Notes: generated from the letters alone by a model not told the origin. 64,000 nt of DNA from Paenibacillus sp. FSL H8-0548 (GCF_038630985.1 NZ_CP152049.1:3057501-3121500); one strand, 5' to 3'. Shown: positions 8,037 through 17,118, counted from the first letter of the stretch. Program-made: numbers and translations.

Positions 8037-8926
8037 CGGTAGAAGCTGCCAAGCTCAAGCAAGAGCAGAACTGGAATATAGCGGCGAATGGTGCTGTCCT
8101 CTTCCGCTTCTAAAGCGACATAAATATGACCGCTGCTCCATTTGTTATAGCCGACAACAGACCACACATAAAGCATCTGACCATCAAACAGCTCTGCTGC
8201 ATAGCGGAGCTGTTCTTTGCTGTTTATTTTCGTGAATAAGGAGCTATAGGAGTCTGAGCGCAATGGAAGCGGCTGCTCGGTCAGCCAAGGCAGCTTATCA
8301 TAAGGATTGAATGAGGGCAGAACGACTTGCTTCAAGAGACTGCTTTTCCCAGCTGTGTAAAGCTGTTCGGCTTTAGGTATTTTGATGGTGGAAGCTGCAA
8401 GCCAATCGTTAGCCTCTGCAGGCAGCGCTTCGCCGCTGGCGGCATCTGTATAAAATTCATGATGATCTGCGTTCACTTTCCAAGCAGCGAGCAGCGGGTG
8501 GACATACAGTGCTTCTATACCAGCAGCTGGTTCTGTTAGCTCAAGCTGCTTGAGCGAGCGTGAGAGCGTGTGATTATCGAATAGGGGGCGGGTTCCGGAA
8601 CCATATTCGCCTAGCTGATAACCGCCGGCTTCAACGGCATGAACGATGAGGTAACCGACCGTAGTGCTGCTGTGTTTAACGAGCACCAGCCAGCTATGAG
8701 TACCTGGACCAATGGGAGAAATATCGAGCGTTGATTGTTTCCATTTGGCAAAAGCCGGCTGTACGGCAAGCTCGTCCACCCAGCGCTGCGCTTGCTCCTG
8801 AAGCGGCTCGTAGACAGAGGTGGAAATCGCAACGGCGGCAGCAGAATGGGGCTGTATTCCGCCAGCATACAATACGACAGCAGTTAACACGCATGCTGCT
8901 GTAAACCTAATGAATTTTTTTGACAT
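8033..8926 (-). CDS. secreted protein of unknown function
   Basis: I do not recognise this 297-residue protein. It starts with a clear signal peptide (MSKKFIRFTAACVLTAVVL followed by YAGGIQPHSAAAVA), then a soluble region with alternating beta-like segments such as SWLVLVKHSSTTVGYLIVHA and HIYVALEAEED. No cysteine is seen in the mature part and no catalytic motif is evident. ATG 8926 follows GAGGTGATAAAT; the frame extends upstream to 8965 without a binding site. It sits where B. subtilis has yqzG-type genes, between yqzE and yqhG, but resemblance to YqzG is not visible. Confidence 0.7.
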   Translation of the reverse strand: MSKKFIRFTAACVLTAVVLYAGGIQPHSAAAVAISTSVYEPLQEQAQRWVDELAVQPAFAKWKQSTLDISPIGPGTHSWLVLVKHSSTTVGYLIVHAVEAGGYQLGEYGSGTRPLFDNHTLSRSLKQLELTEPAAGIEALYVHPLLAAWKVNADHHEFYTDAASGEALPAEANDWLAASTIKIPKAEQLYTAGKSSLLKQVVLPSFNPYDKLPWLTEQPLPLRSDSYSSLFTKINSKEQLRYAAELFDGQMLYVWSVVGYNKWSSGHIYVALEAEEDSTIRRYIPVLLLLELGSFYR

Positions 8927-8992
8927 ATTTATCACCTCATTGCTATTGTAAGGGACATGCTTCAAGAAGACTGTTACAACATGTCGTGTGAG

Positions 8993-9017
8993 AGCGGCCT
9001 TGCGGCCGCTTTTTTTT
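8993..9017 (+). terminator. plus-oriented intrinsic terminator
   Basis: AGCGGCC (8993-8999), loop TTGC, GGCCGCT (9004-9010) and eight T (9010-9017). Its T tract makes it active on the plus strand only, yet the flanking genes are both on the minus strand. The nearest plus-strand gene is yqzE, ending 960 bases upstream. Confidence 0.75.
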
Positions 9018-9049
9018 GACGTATTGGTGCGGATAACGTCTAAATGCTG

Positions 9050-10009
9050 TCATTCGATGCCTTCGAGATGGAAGAGGCCGCAGTTAATGGCGGACGCAGT
9101 CACACGTGGCTCGTATTGCCAACGTATCTCGGATTGGCGCTGAGTAAATTGTTCCTCGATGGCTGGTTTATTTTCTTCAAGTCCATTCTTGATTAGTGGC
9201 TCATAATAGCCTCTAATTCGCTCAAGCTCTTCCTCAAGTCTTGAGGAAGCACTCTCCGCCCAGCTGTAATCATAGCTGCGAAGCTTGCGCTCCAGTGCTT
9301 GCTCAACGATGGCAAGCGCCTTGTTAAAGGAGATTCCGTTTTTGGTGATGTGAATATTGGCTGGCAGACGAGGTGTGAGCTTGCGCTCCAGCAGCCGATC
9401 GTAAAAATGCTCGACACATTGCCCCGTTGCCAGTGAAATGCCATAGCAATGAATTTCTTCTCGCTTGCGGTCGCATGCGAATTCCACCCGCATATTGACG
9501 CCAAGCCATGTGGTATAAGGAGTAGACGAAAAAGGATTAGCGCTGCGTTTCTCCGTCTCTTGGAACATTTGAACGAAGCTGCCTTTCGCCTTTGCCGCAT
9601 CGAACAGCTGATCCAGCTTGCGGGCGCCAAAAAAAAGATCCTCGCGAGGCACGCGTGCGGGAGCAGCCAGGCTTCCATGCACGAACCCCAATGAGCGTCC
9701 TAGCGCTGCGTTTGCCGCGGCATCCTGCGCTGCGATTGCTGGGTCTGCTTCCTCTAGGCTGACTTCATTTTTTTTCAATTCCTCTGCCGCGTCATACTTG
9801 TTTTTGTCCGTAACGAATAGGTAGGTCATCGTCTCGGGCTCACCGCCAATGCGGTCCACGAAGCTCCAATAATAGGGGCGATTCGTCAGCTCGCGATCAG
9901 CAAGGGGAGACAACTTTACCGTGAAATGAGAGGGCGATTTTTCTAAAATTGAACATTCTGTTGCCTCTAAATAGCGGCTTACAAATTTGTGCACCTGCTT
10001 CTCGTTCAA
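9050..10009 (-). CDS. yqhG: YqhG family protein
   Basis: A 319-residue protein of unknown function matching the Bacillus YqhG family. Landmarks: KFVSRYLEATECSILEKSP at the N-terminus, LTNRPYYWSFVDRIGGEPE, VHGSLAAPARVPREDLFFGA, and a C-terminal coiled-coil-like stretch LEEELERIRGYYEPLI ending with QSEIRWQYEPRV. It starts with TTG overlapping the yqhH stop (TTGA, 4 bp), so the two are translationally coupled, as in B. subtilis. It may assist the helicase; this is inferred only from the fixed gene pairing. Confidence 0.88.
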   Translation of the reverse strand: MNEKQVHKFVSRYLEATECSILEKSPSHFTVKLSPLADRELTNRPYYWSFVDRIGGEPETMTYLFVTDKNKYDAAEELKKNEVSLEEADPAIAAQDAAANAALGRSLGFVHGSLAAPARVPREDLFFGARKLDQLFDAAKAKGSFVQMFQETEKRSANPFSSTPYTTWLGVNMRVEFACDRKREEIHCYGISLATGQCVEHFYDRLLERKLTPRLPANIHITKNGISFNKALAIVEQALERKLRSYDYSWAESASSRLEEELERIRGYYEPLIKNGLEENKPAIEEQFTQRQSEIRWQYEPRVTASAINCGLFHLEGIE

Positions 10010-11829
10010 GGCTGCACCTCCACGGTTTGTCCAAGCGTATCTAAATTGACAAGCAAATCCGGGCCTGTCGGCAGCGGATGGTCTCCAGTGAGCACCTCTT
10101 CGCGGATGCGGCTAAGCGAAGAGCCCAAATGATTAATCTTTTGCTTCAGATCGGTGTCGTTTCCAGATTCGAGCAGCATTTTTGCAAGCCTTTGTTCAAT
10201 GGAGCCGTCACCCTTCTCAAATCGCTCCAGAATATGATCCAGCTCTCCGATTACGAGCTCGAATAAATTGATTTTTTCATGCAACAAATTGACGATATGC
10301 TCCTCAATCGTACCGATTGTGCAAAGGTTGTATATTTTAACATCCTCCTTCTGCCCAAGTCGATGCACACGTCCAATTCGCTGCTCCACTCTCATTGGGT
10401 TCCATGGCAGATCGAAATTGATCATATGGTGGCAAAACTGCAGGTTTATGCCTTCCCCGCCAGCTTCCGTAGCAATTAATATTTGAGCGCGGCCGCGGAA
10501 TAAATCCATCATCCAGTCTTTTTTGCCGCGGTTCATTCCGCCTCGATAGGGAACGGCAATCATATCCTGTGCACGGAAAAACTGCAGCAAATATTCTTGT
10601 GTGGCTCGGTACTCTGTGAAAATGATGACCTTGTCATTCATTTCTTTGACGAGCTCCATCGCTTTTTCTGCTTTCGTATTTGCTTTAATATTTTTTATTT
10701 TTTCTACAAGCTCCCATATTTTAGGACGCATAGGCGAGTCCTCTGACGTTTTCTTGAACAAATTAACGAGAGTCAAAAATACAGCATCGCGGCTGCTGCA
10801 TACCTCGCGCTGAAGCGTGACAAGAGAGAGCATACTGGAGAGGTCACCGCCGCTTTCCTCATAACGCTCCTTGACGAAGCTGGTAACGGCGTCGTACAGC
10901 GCTTTTTCTTCCTCAGACAGCGTAAGCGGAATGTTTTTAACAAAACGTTTCGTGAAATGAATGCCGCCGTCACCTCTACGATTCCGAATCATGATGCCGG
11001 ACAGCGCTTCCTGCAGCTGGTCTTCGTTTTTGGGCATCCGCTTGTCGACGACAAAATTAGCAGCAAAATCGCTTTGACCGCCAAGCTGACCTGGCTTAAG
11101 CAGCGTTATTAAATTAAAAAGCTCATCCATATCGTTTTGAATAGGAGTAGCAGTGAGCAGCAAACAATATTTTTTGCGAAGTAAATTAGCAAACTGGTAG
11201 TTTGTCGTTTTCTTGTTTTTCAGCTTATGGGCTTCATCAATAATGATTAAATCATAGTCGGTTTCAAGCACCAGCTCGCGATGCGGCTCACGCTTGGCTG
11301 TGTCGATAGAGGCAACGACGACATCGTAGCCCCAAGTATGCGCCTTCTTCTGAGCAACAGCAGATATGCCAAACTTTTGATTAAGCTCTCTGACCCATTG
11401 CAGCACGAGAGAGGCAGGTACGAGAATTAAAACCCGCTTGACGAGTCCGCGAACCATATATTCCTTGAGCACAAGACCGGCTTCAATTGTTTTGCCGAGT
11501 CCTACTTCATCAGCTAAAATAGCTCGACCTCCCATTTCATGCACGACCTTGCGCGCGGTGCTGATTTGATGTGCCATAGGCTCGAAGGAAGGCAGTGATC
11601 GCAGACATAGCAATTGCTCAAAGCTTTCAATCTTTTTGGCATGCTCAGCCTCCAAGGCAAGCTGGAATAACGTCCAGTCATCCCAAGGTCCGCCTTTGGT
11701 CATTCGGCCTTGCAGCTCATCAAACCAAGAGCGGTCACATTGAAGGTCGACGAGTGGATGAAGTTTTCGTGTGGCGATGGCAGCACTGTTCTCGGCTGAC
11801 GCAGCTTGCGGCGATGTAGGGAATGTCAT
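10006..11829 (-). CDS. yqhH: SNF2-type helicase YqhH
   Basis: Cytoplasmic SNF2/Rad54-like ATPase of about 607 residues. Helicase motifs: Walker A ADEVGLGKTIEAG near residues 106-118, DEAH near 198-201, LLTATPIQND (motif III), and in the second RecA lobe IIFTEYRATQEYL, ATEAGGEGINLQFC and QRIGRVHRLGQ (motif VI). ATG 11829 follows AAGGAGC with an 8-base gap; the frame runs to 11853 without a site. Coupled to yqhG. In Bacilli yqhH usually neighbours gcvT; here a divergent nrdJ lies upstream instead. The cellular substrate is unknown. Confidence 0.92.
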   Translation of the reverse strand: MTFPTSPQAASAENSAAIATRKLHPLVDLQCDRSWFDELQGRMTKGGPWDDWTLFQLALEAEHAKKIESFEQLLCLRSLPSFEPMAHQISTARKVVHEMGGRAILADEVGLGKTIEAGLVLKEYMVRGLVKRVLILVPASLVLQWVRELNQKFGISAVAQKKAHTWGYDVVVASIDTAKREPHRELVLETDYDLIIIDEAHKLKNKKTTNYQFANLLRKKYCLLLTATPIQNDMDELFNLITLLKPGQLGGQSDFAANFVVDKRMPKNEDQLQEALSGIMIRNRRGDGGIHFTKRFVKNIPLTLSEEEKALYDAVTSFVKERYEESGGDLSSMLSLVTLQREVCSSRDAVFLTLVNLFKKTSEDSPMRPKIWELVEKIKNIKANTKAEKAMELVKEMNDKVIIFTEYRATQEYLLQFFRAQDMIAVPYRGGMNRGKKDWMMDLFRGRAQILIATEAGGEGINLQFCHHMINFDLPWNPMRVEQRIGRVHRLGQKEDVKIYNLCTIGTIEEHIVNLLHEKINLFELVIGELDHILERFEKGDGSIEQRLAKMLLESGNDTDLKQKINHLGSSLSRIREEVLTGDHPLPTGPDLLVNLDTLGQTVEVQP

Positions 11830-12012
11830 TATGTGCAGCTCCTTCCGTAGCAAAAGGGATAAGTTATAAACAGTATTGCCTTTTCATTCAATATTAATAA
11901 GAAGCTGAATAAAAAAGAGGTAGGACAAGCAAATGCATGAGAGTGGTCATGTAAGCGATGACGATCGCGAATTACAGCTGAAAACGAATGTGAATATCAA
12001 TATGTGGTATAG

Positions 12013-12042
12013 TATAATGATTTAACAACACAATATATTGTG
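12013..12042 (+). promoter_or_regulatory. promoter -10 and NrdR-box-like palindrome before nrdJ
   Basis: TATAAT at 12013-12018 is followed by the perfect palindrome CACAATATATTGTG at 12029-12042, about 4 bases past the expected transcription start. This matches the NrdR box core. A weaker second half-site (CAATATGTG around 11998-12006) lies about 30 bp upstream. NrdR would repress nrdJ when dATP/ATP is high. No good -35 hexamer is seen. Confidence 0.65.
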
Positions 12043-12099
12043 CTAATGACAACCGAGATTTTGTACATAGTATTGTAGCTTGGTTATTTTCAGGAAGAG

Positions 12100-14721
12100 G
12101 TGGCACTATTGGAAAAGCTAGTCGGGAGTAAGCTAGAGGGATTGAGTGAAAAAATATTTTTGGATCGCTATGCTTGGAAAAATGCAGATACGAGTAATAC
12201 CGTTGTCGGTGATGTCGTGCTCGTCCTGACGAAAGATGATCCCAAGTTTCCTGTAAAAGAGGTAGGGGAGGTTGTTTCTCGTGAAGGCAGCAAAGTTTCG
12301 GTAAAGCTTAGAAACGGCGAGCTGTTTGAGTCCAGTGTGGATAAGCTTACTCTGACGATTGAGAAAACACCTGAAGAAATGTGGGATCGCCTGGCAAGCG
12401 CGATGGCTTCTGTGGAATCCGAGCCCCTGAAGCAGAAGGAATGGCAGGAAAAATTCAGATATATTTTGGACGATTGGAAGCTCGTCCCGGGTGGACGAAT
12501 TGCTGCTGGTGCAGGTGCAAGTGAAGAGCTGACCTTGTTTAACTGCTATGTAGTACCATCGCCAAAGGATAGCCGCGGCGGCATTATGATTACGCTCACG
12601 GAAATGACGGAGATTATGGCGCGCGGCGGCGGCGTTGGGATGAACCTGTCATCGCTGCGGCCGAAGCGTGCGATTGTTGCAGGGGTAAACGGTTCTTCCA
12701 GCGGTGCGGTATCTTGGGGAGGATTGTTTAGCTATACGACAGGACTGATCGAGCAAGGTGGAAGCCGTAGAGGTGCATTGATGCTCATGCTCAACGATTG
12801 GCATCCCGATGTGCTTGAATTTATAACCGTTAAGCAGACCATGGGCCAAGTGACAAATGCTAATTTGTCTGTATGCGTAAGCAACGCTTTCATGAAGGCA
12901 GTCAAGGAAGATGCGGATTGGGAGCTCGTATTCCCTGATACGAAGGAAGAGGGCTACGACGAGCTATGGAACGGTGATTTGGCGGAGTGGAAGCAGCTAG
13001 GCAAGCGGGTCATCCATTACAAGACGGTTCGTGCTCGGGAAATCTGGCAGGCTATTATTGATTCCGCATGGAAATCTGCTGAGCCTGGCGTCGTCTTTAT
13101 GGAGCATTACAATCAAATGTCAAACAGCTGGTATTTCAATCCAATTATTAGCACAAATCCGTGCGGTGAGCAAGGTTTGCCTGCATGGGGGGTATGTAAT
13201 TTATCAGCTGTTAATTTATCGAAGTTTTATGATGAAAAAAATAATGATGTCGATTGGGAAGAGCTTGCGAAGGTAACGCGTTGGTCAGTAAGGTTTCTTG
13301 ATAATGTTATTGACAAGACTCCTTATCATTTTGAAGAAAATGAACGCAATCAGAAGCTGGAGCGCCGTATCGGACTCGGAACTATGGGTTTAGCAGAGCT
13401 TATGATCAAGCTTGGCGTAACCTATGGCAGCGCGGACTCATTAGTATTTTTAGATAAATTGTATGGATTTATTGCACGTGAATCTTATTTGGCATCGACT
13501 GAAATTGCTGCGGAGAAGGGCTCTTTCCAAGCCTTTGATGCTGAAAAATATGTGCAAAGCGGCTTTATGAAGCATATCATTGCGGAATTCCCTGAGATTG
13601 GGGAGGCTGTTGCTGCGCAAGGCATGCGAAATGTGACGGTCCTGACACAGGCGCCAACCGGAAGTACAGGTACGATGGTCGGAACCTCGACAGGGATCGA
13701 GCCTTACTTTGCATTCGAATATTTCCGTCAGAGCCGGCTTGGCTTTGATAAGCAGGATGTTCCTATTGCTGCACAGTGGAAAGAGGCACATCCGGGAGAG
13801 GACCTGCCTGAATATTTTGTAACCTCGATGAGCTTATCAGCCGAGGATCATATTCGTGTACAGGCGGCGATTCAGCGCTGGGTAGACAGCTCAATATCGA
13901 AAACAGCAAATTGTCCGGCAGACTTCACGGTAGAAGAAACAGGGCGGCTCTATGAGCTGGCATTCGAGCTTGGCTGCAAAGGCGTAACGATTTACCGGGA
14001 CGGCAGCCGCGATGTGCAGGTGCTGTCAACGAAGAAGGAAGAATCGGCTGAGCCTGCGGCTGAATTGCCTTTGGAACCAGAACAATCAGCTTCACAAGAT
14101 ATAGTTAGCGATGAGCATTTTGACGCTGATCTGGTCGAGGCCGCTGTACCTGCTGCTCTGGTGCAAGCAGAGCAGGGACTGGACAAACAATATAAAAGCA
14201 GGCCACAGGTGCTTCGTGGAGCAACCTATAAAGTAAATACACCATTTGGCATGGCCTATATTACGATCAATGATCTAAATGGTACGCCAGGTGAAATCTT
14301 CTTGAATGTCGGCAAGGCAGGCTCGGATGTATTTGCCATGGCTGAAGCGTTAGGACGGGTATGTTCATTGTTCCTGCGCTATGGCGATCACGGCAATAAG
14401 GTTAAGCTGCTTATCAAGCACTTGAAGGGGATTGGCGGCTCCGGTGCGATTGGCTTCGGGGTAAATCGCGTGGAATCAATTGCTGATGCGGTGGCGAAAT
14501 CGCTGGAGCTGCATCTTGCCAGCGCAATGGATCAGGGAATTGTGATCGATTCGTTAGCTGAGCATGCTACAGCAGCGGAAACTAACCAATCCTCCTATTC
14601 GCAAAATAAAAAGGTAAGCGCCGGCTCGCTAGATTTATGCCCTTCCTGCGGCTCAGCCGCATTGATCAATATTGAGGGCTGCAAGCAGTGTAGTAACTGC
14701 GGCTATAGCAAATGTAATTGA
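12100..14721 (+). CDS. nrdJ: adenosylcobalamin-dependent (class II) ribonucleotide reductase
   Basis: Makes deoxyribonucleotides using a B12-generated thiyl radical, without oxygen requirement. The active site reads NPCGEQ (N353, radical C355, E357); the redox pair is C149 (LFNCY) and C366 (GVCNLS), with the 11-residue 355-366 spacing typical of NrdJ. NLSSLRPKRA and GGSRRGALMLML belong to the barrel. The tail (about residues 690-873) has a C-terminal Cys cluster, LCPSCGS...CKQCSNCGYSKC, which would shuttle electrons or bind zinc. GTG 12100 is given as start, but AGGAAGAGG abuts it; TTG 12109 has better spacing. Its leader has a NrdR-box-like palindrome. Length 873 is normal for the long NrdJ form. 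Confidence 0.95.
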   Translation: MALLEKLVGSKLEGLSEKIFLDRYAWKNADTSNTVVGDVVLVLTKDDPKFPVKEVGEVVSREGSKVSVKLRNGELFESSVDKLTLTIEKTPEEMWDRLASAMASVESEPLKQKEWQEKFRYILDDWKLVPGGRIAAGAGASEELTLFNCYVVPSPKDSRGGIMITLTEMTEIMARGGGVGMNLSSLRPKRAIVAGVNGSSSGAVSWGGLFSYTTGLIEQGGSRRGALMLMLNDWHPDVLEFITVKQTMGQVTNANLSVCVSNAFMKAVKEDADWELVFPDTKEEGYDELWNGDLAEWKQLGKRVIHYKTVRAREIWQAIIDSAWKSAEPGVVFMEHYNQMSNSWYFNPIISTNPCGEQGLPAWGVCNLSAVNLSKFYDEKNNDVDWEELAKVTRWSVRFLDNVIDKTPYHFEENERNQKLERRIGLGTMGLAELMIKLGVTYGSADSLVFLDKLYGFIARESYLASTEIAAEKGSFQAFDAEKYVQSGFMKHIIAEFPEIGEAVAAQGMRNVTVLTQAPTGSTGTMVGTSTGIEPYFAFEYFRQSRLGFDKQDVPIAAQWKEAHPGEDLPEYFVTSMSLSAEDHIRVQAAIQRWVDSSISKTANCPADFTVEETGRLYELAFELGCKGVTIYRDGSRDVQVLSTKKEESAEPAAELPLEPEQSASQDIVSDEHFDADLVEAAVPAALVQAEQGLDKQYKSRPQVLRGATYKVNTPFGMAYITINDLNGTPGEIFLNVGKAGSDVFAMAEALGRVCSLFLRYGDHGNKVKLLIKHLKGIGGSGAIGFGVNRVESIADAVAKSLELHLASAMDQGIVIDSLAEHATAAETNQSSYSQNKKVSAGSLDLCPSCGSAALINIEGCKQCSNCGYSKCN

Positions 14722-14844
14722 TAATCCATTTCCTATTGTTATCATGGGTTGTTTTGTGACGCGACAAAGTATTTCAGATAAGTGACTAATGGGAGTTTTG
14801 ATGTAGATTCATGCTGTCAACTGAGCACTTGAACAAGAAACTTA

Positions 14845-14884
14845 AAAAACACGGCAACAGACATTTCGTTGCCGTGTTTTTTTA
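14845..14884 (+). terminator. intrinsic terminator after nrdJ
   Basis: AAACACGGCAAC (14847-14858) pairs with GTTGCCGTGTTT (14868-14879) across a short loop, followed by a long T run. Confidence 0.9.
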
Positions 14885-15269
14885 CTTTTCTATGGTTTGA
14901 AGGAGAAAATTCCCGAAATTATTATCGAAAAAAATGTCTCGCACCAAGATATATTGCTTGCAGCTAAATTCGCCACACAAACCATATTGTACAGCCGACG
15001 CCGAAGTTCTTTAACTTGAAAAGAATTGAGTCCTCTTTTATTTAAATTAACGTGGGAAAGACTACTCATATTCTTTAGTTCAATGACAGGAACGGAAAAT
15101 CACATTTGACAAATGTCCAGAGCGATTTTTTGTTTTAAATATTTTGAACCTCATCATAGTTATACTTCCACTCTAAGATTCCATCAAGCTTACAACTGCA
15201 ATTCTTAAACCTGTGATGTTTCATTATTGCTGGGTGCATGAACAAAGAGAAAACAGTTACGTTGGCACA
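14885..15269. other. intergenic region without a supported gene
   Basis: About 385 AT-rich bases with no ribosome-binding-site-led reading frame on either strand. I see no tRNA, clear promoter or terminator. It leads into the first of four cassette-like boundary elements. Confidence 0.4.
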
Positions 15270-15328
15270 AATAAGCTCCGTACTTTACTATGCGTGGGGC
15301 TTGTTATGCTAACGGGCGGTTTAGTTAG
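15270..15328 (+). repeat. cassette-like boundary element, copy 1
   Basis: A hairpin (AATAAGC, 15270-15276, with GCTTGTT, 15299-15305; further CTCC/GGGG pairing) is followed by ATGCTAACGGGCGGTTTAGT and TAG. CTAAC (15309-15313) and GTTAG (15324-15328) form an inverted pair. The order hairpin, TTAT-G, CTAACGGG recurs at 17.0 and 17.1 kb; a partial copy is at 15953. Confidence 0.5.
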
Positions 15329-15375
15329 ATGAAAAATGATAAAATAAGGTATCTAATCTTTTTGGAGGGAAACTT

Positions 15376-15936
15376 TTGGGAACAAATTTATATTTTGTAC
15401 GGCATGCTCATTCCATATATACCCCAGAAGAATTAACAAGACCGTTATCGGAACGCGGCTTTAGTGATGCTAAAAAAGTAAATGAAATATTACAAAAAGC
15501 GAATATTGATCATGTAATCTCCAGTCCGTACAAACGAGCATTTCAAACAGTCGAAGGCATTGCTAAATACATAGGTGAAGAAATTGTGATTGAAGAGGAT
15601 TTTAAAGAAAGAGTCCTGTCTGAAAGACCAGTAGACGATTTTAACTATGCCATTAAACGAGTGTGGGAAGATTATAATTTTTCGTTTGAAGGTGGAGAAT
15701 CGAATGAAAATGCCCAAAAGCGAGGGGTAAGAGTAACTTTACAGGTCTTGGAGAGGTTCAGTACTAAGAACATTGTTATAGGAACACATGGAAATATTAT
15801 GGTTTTAATTATGAATTATTTTGATAAAAAATACGATTTTAATTTTTGGAAGCAACTTGATATGCCAGACATATATAAATTGTCATTCGATGGAACTGAA
15901 TTGAAAGAGGTTATTAGGTTATGGGGAAGGGATTAA
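15376..15936 (+). CDS. histidine phosphatase family protein (phosphoglycerate mutase-like fold)
   Basis: A 186-residue cytoplasmic phosphatase-like protein. The RHAHS motif near residue 9 supplies the phosphorylated His; HVISSPYKRAFQTVEGIA contains the second catalytic Arg, and FEGGESNENAQKR and IGTHGNIM (second catalytic His) complete the site. The family hydrolyses diverse small phosphates, and the substrate is not predictable. TTG start with GGAGGG nearby. The gene is AT-rich relative to nrdJ and stands alone between two boundary elements, like the next gene, which suggests horizontal acquisition. Confidence 0.88.
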   Translation: MGTNLYFVRHAHSIYTPEELTRPLSERGFSDAKKVNEILQKANIDHVISSPYKRAFQTVEGIAKYIGEEIVIEEDFKERVLSERPVDDFNYAIKRVWEDYNFSFEGGESNENAQKRGVRVTLQVLERFSTKNIVIGTHGNIMVLIMNYFDKKYDFNFWKQLDMPDIYKLSFDGTELKEVIRLWGRD

Positions 15937-15952
15937 GAAAAAAACTCATTAA

Positions 15953-15973
15953 GTTGACGGGATAAATTAGTTA
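15953..15973 (+). repeat. cassette-like boundary element, copy 2 (partial)
   Basis: GTTGACGGG (15953-15961), five bases, then TTAGTTA (15967-15973), directly after the phosphatase stop. It matches the GCTAACGGG-N-TTAGTTA part of copy 1. A clear hairpin before it is not seen. Confidence 0.35.
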
Positions 15974-16089
15974 AACACAAAATGGAGCAGTTGCAGCCGG
16001 GCAGTATCCTCAAGAAACATTGGCGAGATTTTCGTTGCAATAACACTCTGAAATTTCTATTATAAGGGTATTACGTTGGGGGTGGGCTT

Positions 16090-16962
16090 GTGAAAACAAT
16101 AAAGGTTTATCATTATGACGCATTTAGTAATATTCCTAATATGGGAAATCCAGCAGGGGTAGTATTGGATGGTGAAAATCTTACTGAAGAGCAGATGCTA
16201 GAAGTGGCAGGAAAAGTAGGCTTTAATGAAACGGCTTTCCCACTTCAATCCGATATCGCTGATTTAAGAATTCGTTTTTTTACGCCGGGTCATGAGATAA
16301 ATCTTTGTGGTCACGCAACAATGGCAACTATCTATGCATTGAAAACAAAAGGTTTATTGGGTGGTAAAACTGATTTCACCATTGAAACAAAAGCAGGGGT
16401 TTTACCGATAAGAGTAATTTCAAACGAAGGACTTTACATAACAATGAGGCAAGCAACTCCTCAATTTCAGGAATTCAATGGTTCTCTTCAAGAATTAGCT
16501 ATTTCTATGGGGATTGATGAGGGTGACATAGAGACAGAATTACCAACTTTGTATGGCAGCACAGGAACATGGACATTATTGATTCCAATAAAAAGTCTTG
16601 CTGCTTTCAGACGAATGATACCAATTAATAAACTTTTTCCAAACATTCTGAAGGAAATGCCTAGAGCATCTCTTCATCCTTTTTGTTTAAAAACATACGA
16701 TTCCAAAGCACATATGCACGCTCGCCATTTTTCATCACCGTATTCTGGTACAATTGAAGACCCAGTTACTGGCACTGCCTCTGGTGTAATGGGAGCTTAT
16801 TATTCAAGATATATAAAGTCAGATTCTTTATTACATCTTTTGATAGAACAAGGTCAGGAAATCGGAAGGAGTGGCAGCGTGCAAGTAACAGTAACAAATG
16901 GCGATGTCATAGAAGTAACGGGAAATGCTGTTTATATAAAAGAATTTGAGGTTTCGATTTAA
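16090..16962 (+). CDS. PhzF family isomerase-like protein
   Basis: A 290-residue protein of the PhzF/diaminopimelate-epimerase-like fold. Landmarks: [19 protein letters not shown] at the N-terminus, GFNETAFP (catalytic Glu near residue 47), [16 protein letters not shown] and the C-terminal [17 protein letters not shown]. Family members are isomerases or epimerases of small metabolites; a phenazine cluster is not present, so the role is unknown. GTG 16090 follows GGGGGTGGG. Like the phosphatase gene it is AT-rich and lies alone between boundary elements. Confidence 0.88.
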   Translation: MKTIKVYHYDAFSNIPNMGNPAGVVLDGENLTEEQMLEVAGKVGFNETAFPLQSDIADLRIRFFTPGHEINLCGHATMATIYALKTKGLLGGKTDFTIETKAGVLPIRVISNEGLYITMRQATPQFQEFNGSLQELAISMGIDEGDIETELPTLYGSTGTWTLLIPIKSLAAFRRMIPINKLFPNILKEMPRASLHPFCLKTYDSKAHMHARHFSSPYSGTIEDPVTGTASGVMGAYYSRYIKSDSLLHLLIEQGQEIGRSGSVQVTVTNGDVIEVTGNAVYIKEFEVSI

Positions 16963-16998
16963 CCGAATTGAACAAACGGGAAACGATAATACAACAAC

Positions 16999-17118
16999 AA
17001 TAAGGCTGCCGACAGGATATGAATCGGCGGTCTTATTGCGCTAACGGGGAACTTTTGATCAATAAACACCTGTTTACGAAGCTGCCAGCATGATTGGCGG
17101 CTTCATTATGTTAAGGGG
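16999..17118 (+). repeat. cassette-like boundary elements, copies 3 and 4 in tandem
   Basis: Copy 3 is a 14-bp stem with two wobbles (AATAAGGCTGCCGA, 16999-17012; TCGGCGGTCTTATT, 17024-17037), then GCGCTAACGGGG to 17049. Copy 4 is a 10-bp stem (GAAGCTGCCA, 17078-17087; TGGCGGCTTC, 17095-17104), then ATTATGTTAAGGGG to 17118. No gene lies between them, so the pair resembles an emptied cassette. Confidence 0.5.

Noticed and set aside
8993-9017. Terminator of the minus-strand yqhG gene
   Set aside because: On the minus strand the hairpin is followed by CTCTCACAC, not by T; the T run lies on the plus-strand side.
15270-17118. Canonical integron attC sites
   Set aside because: Cores do not match RYYYAAC/GTTRRRY on both sides, and no tyrosine integrase gene is visible; kept only as cassette-like elements.
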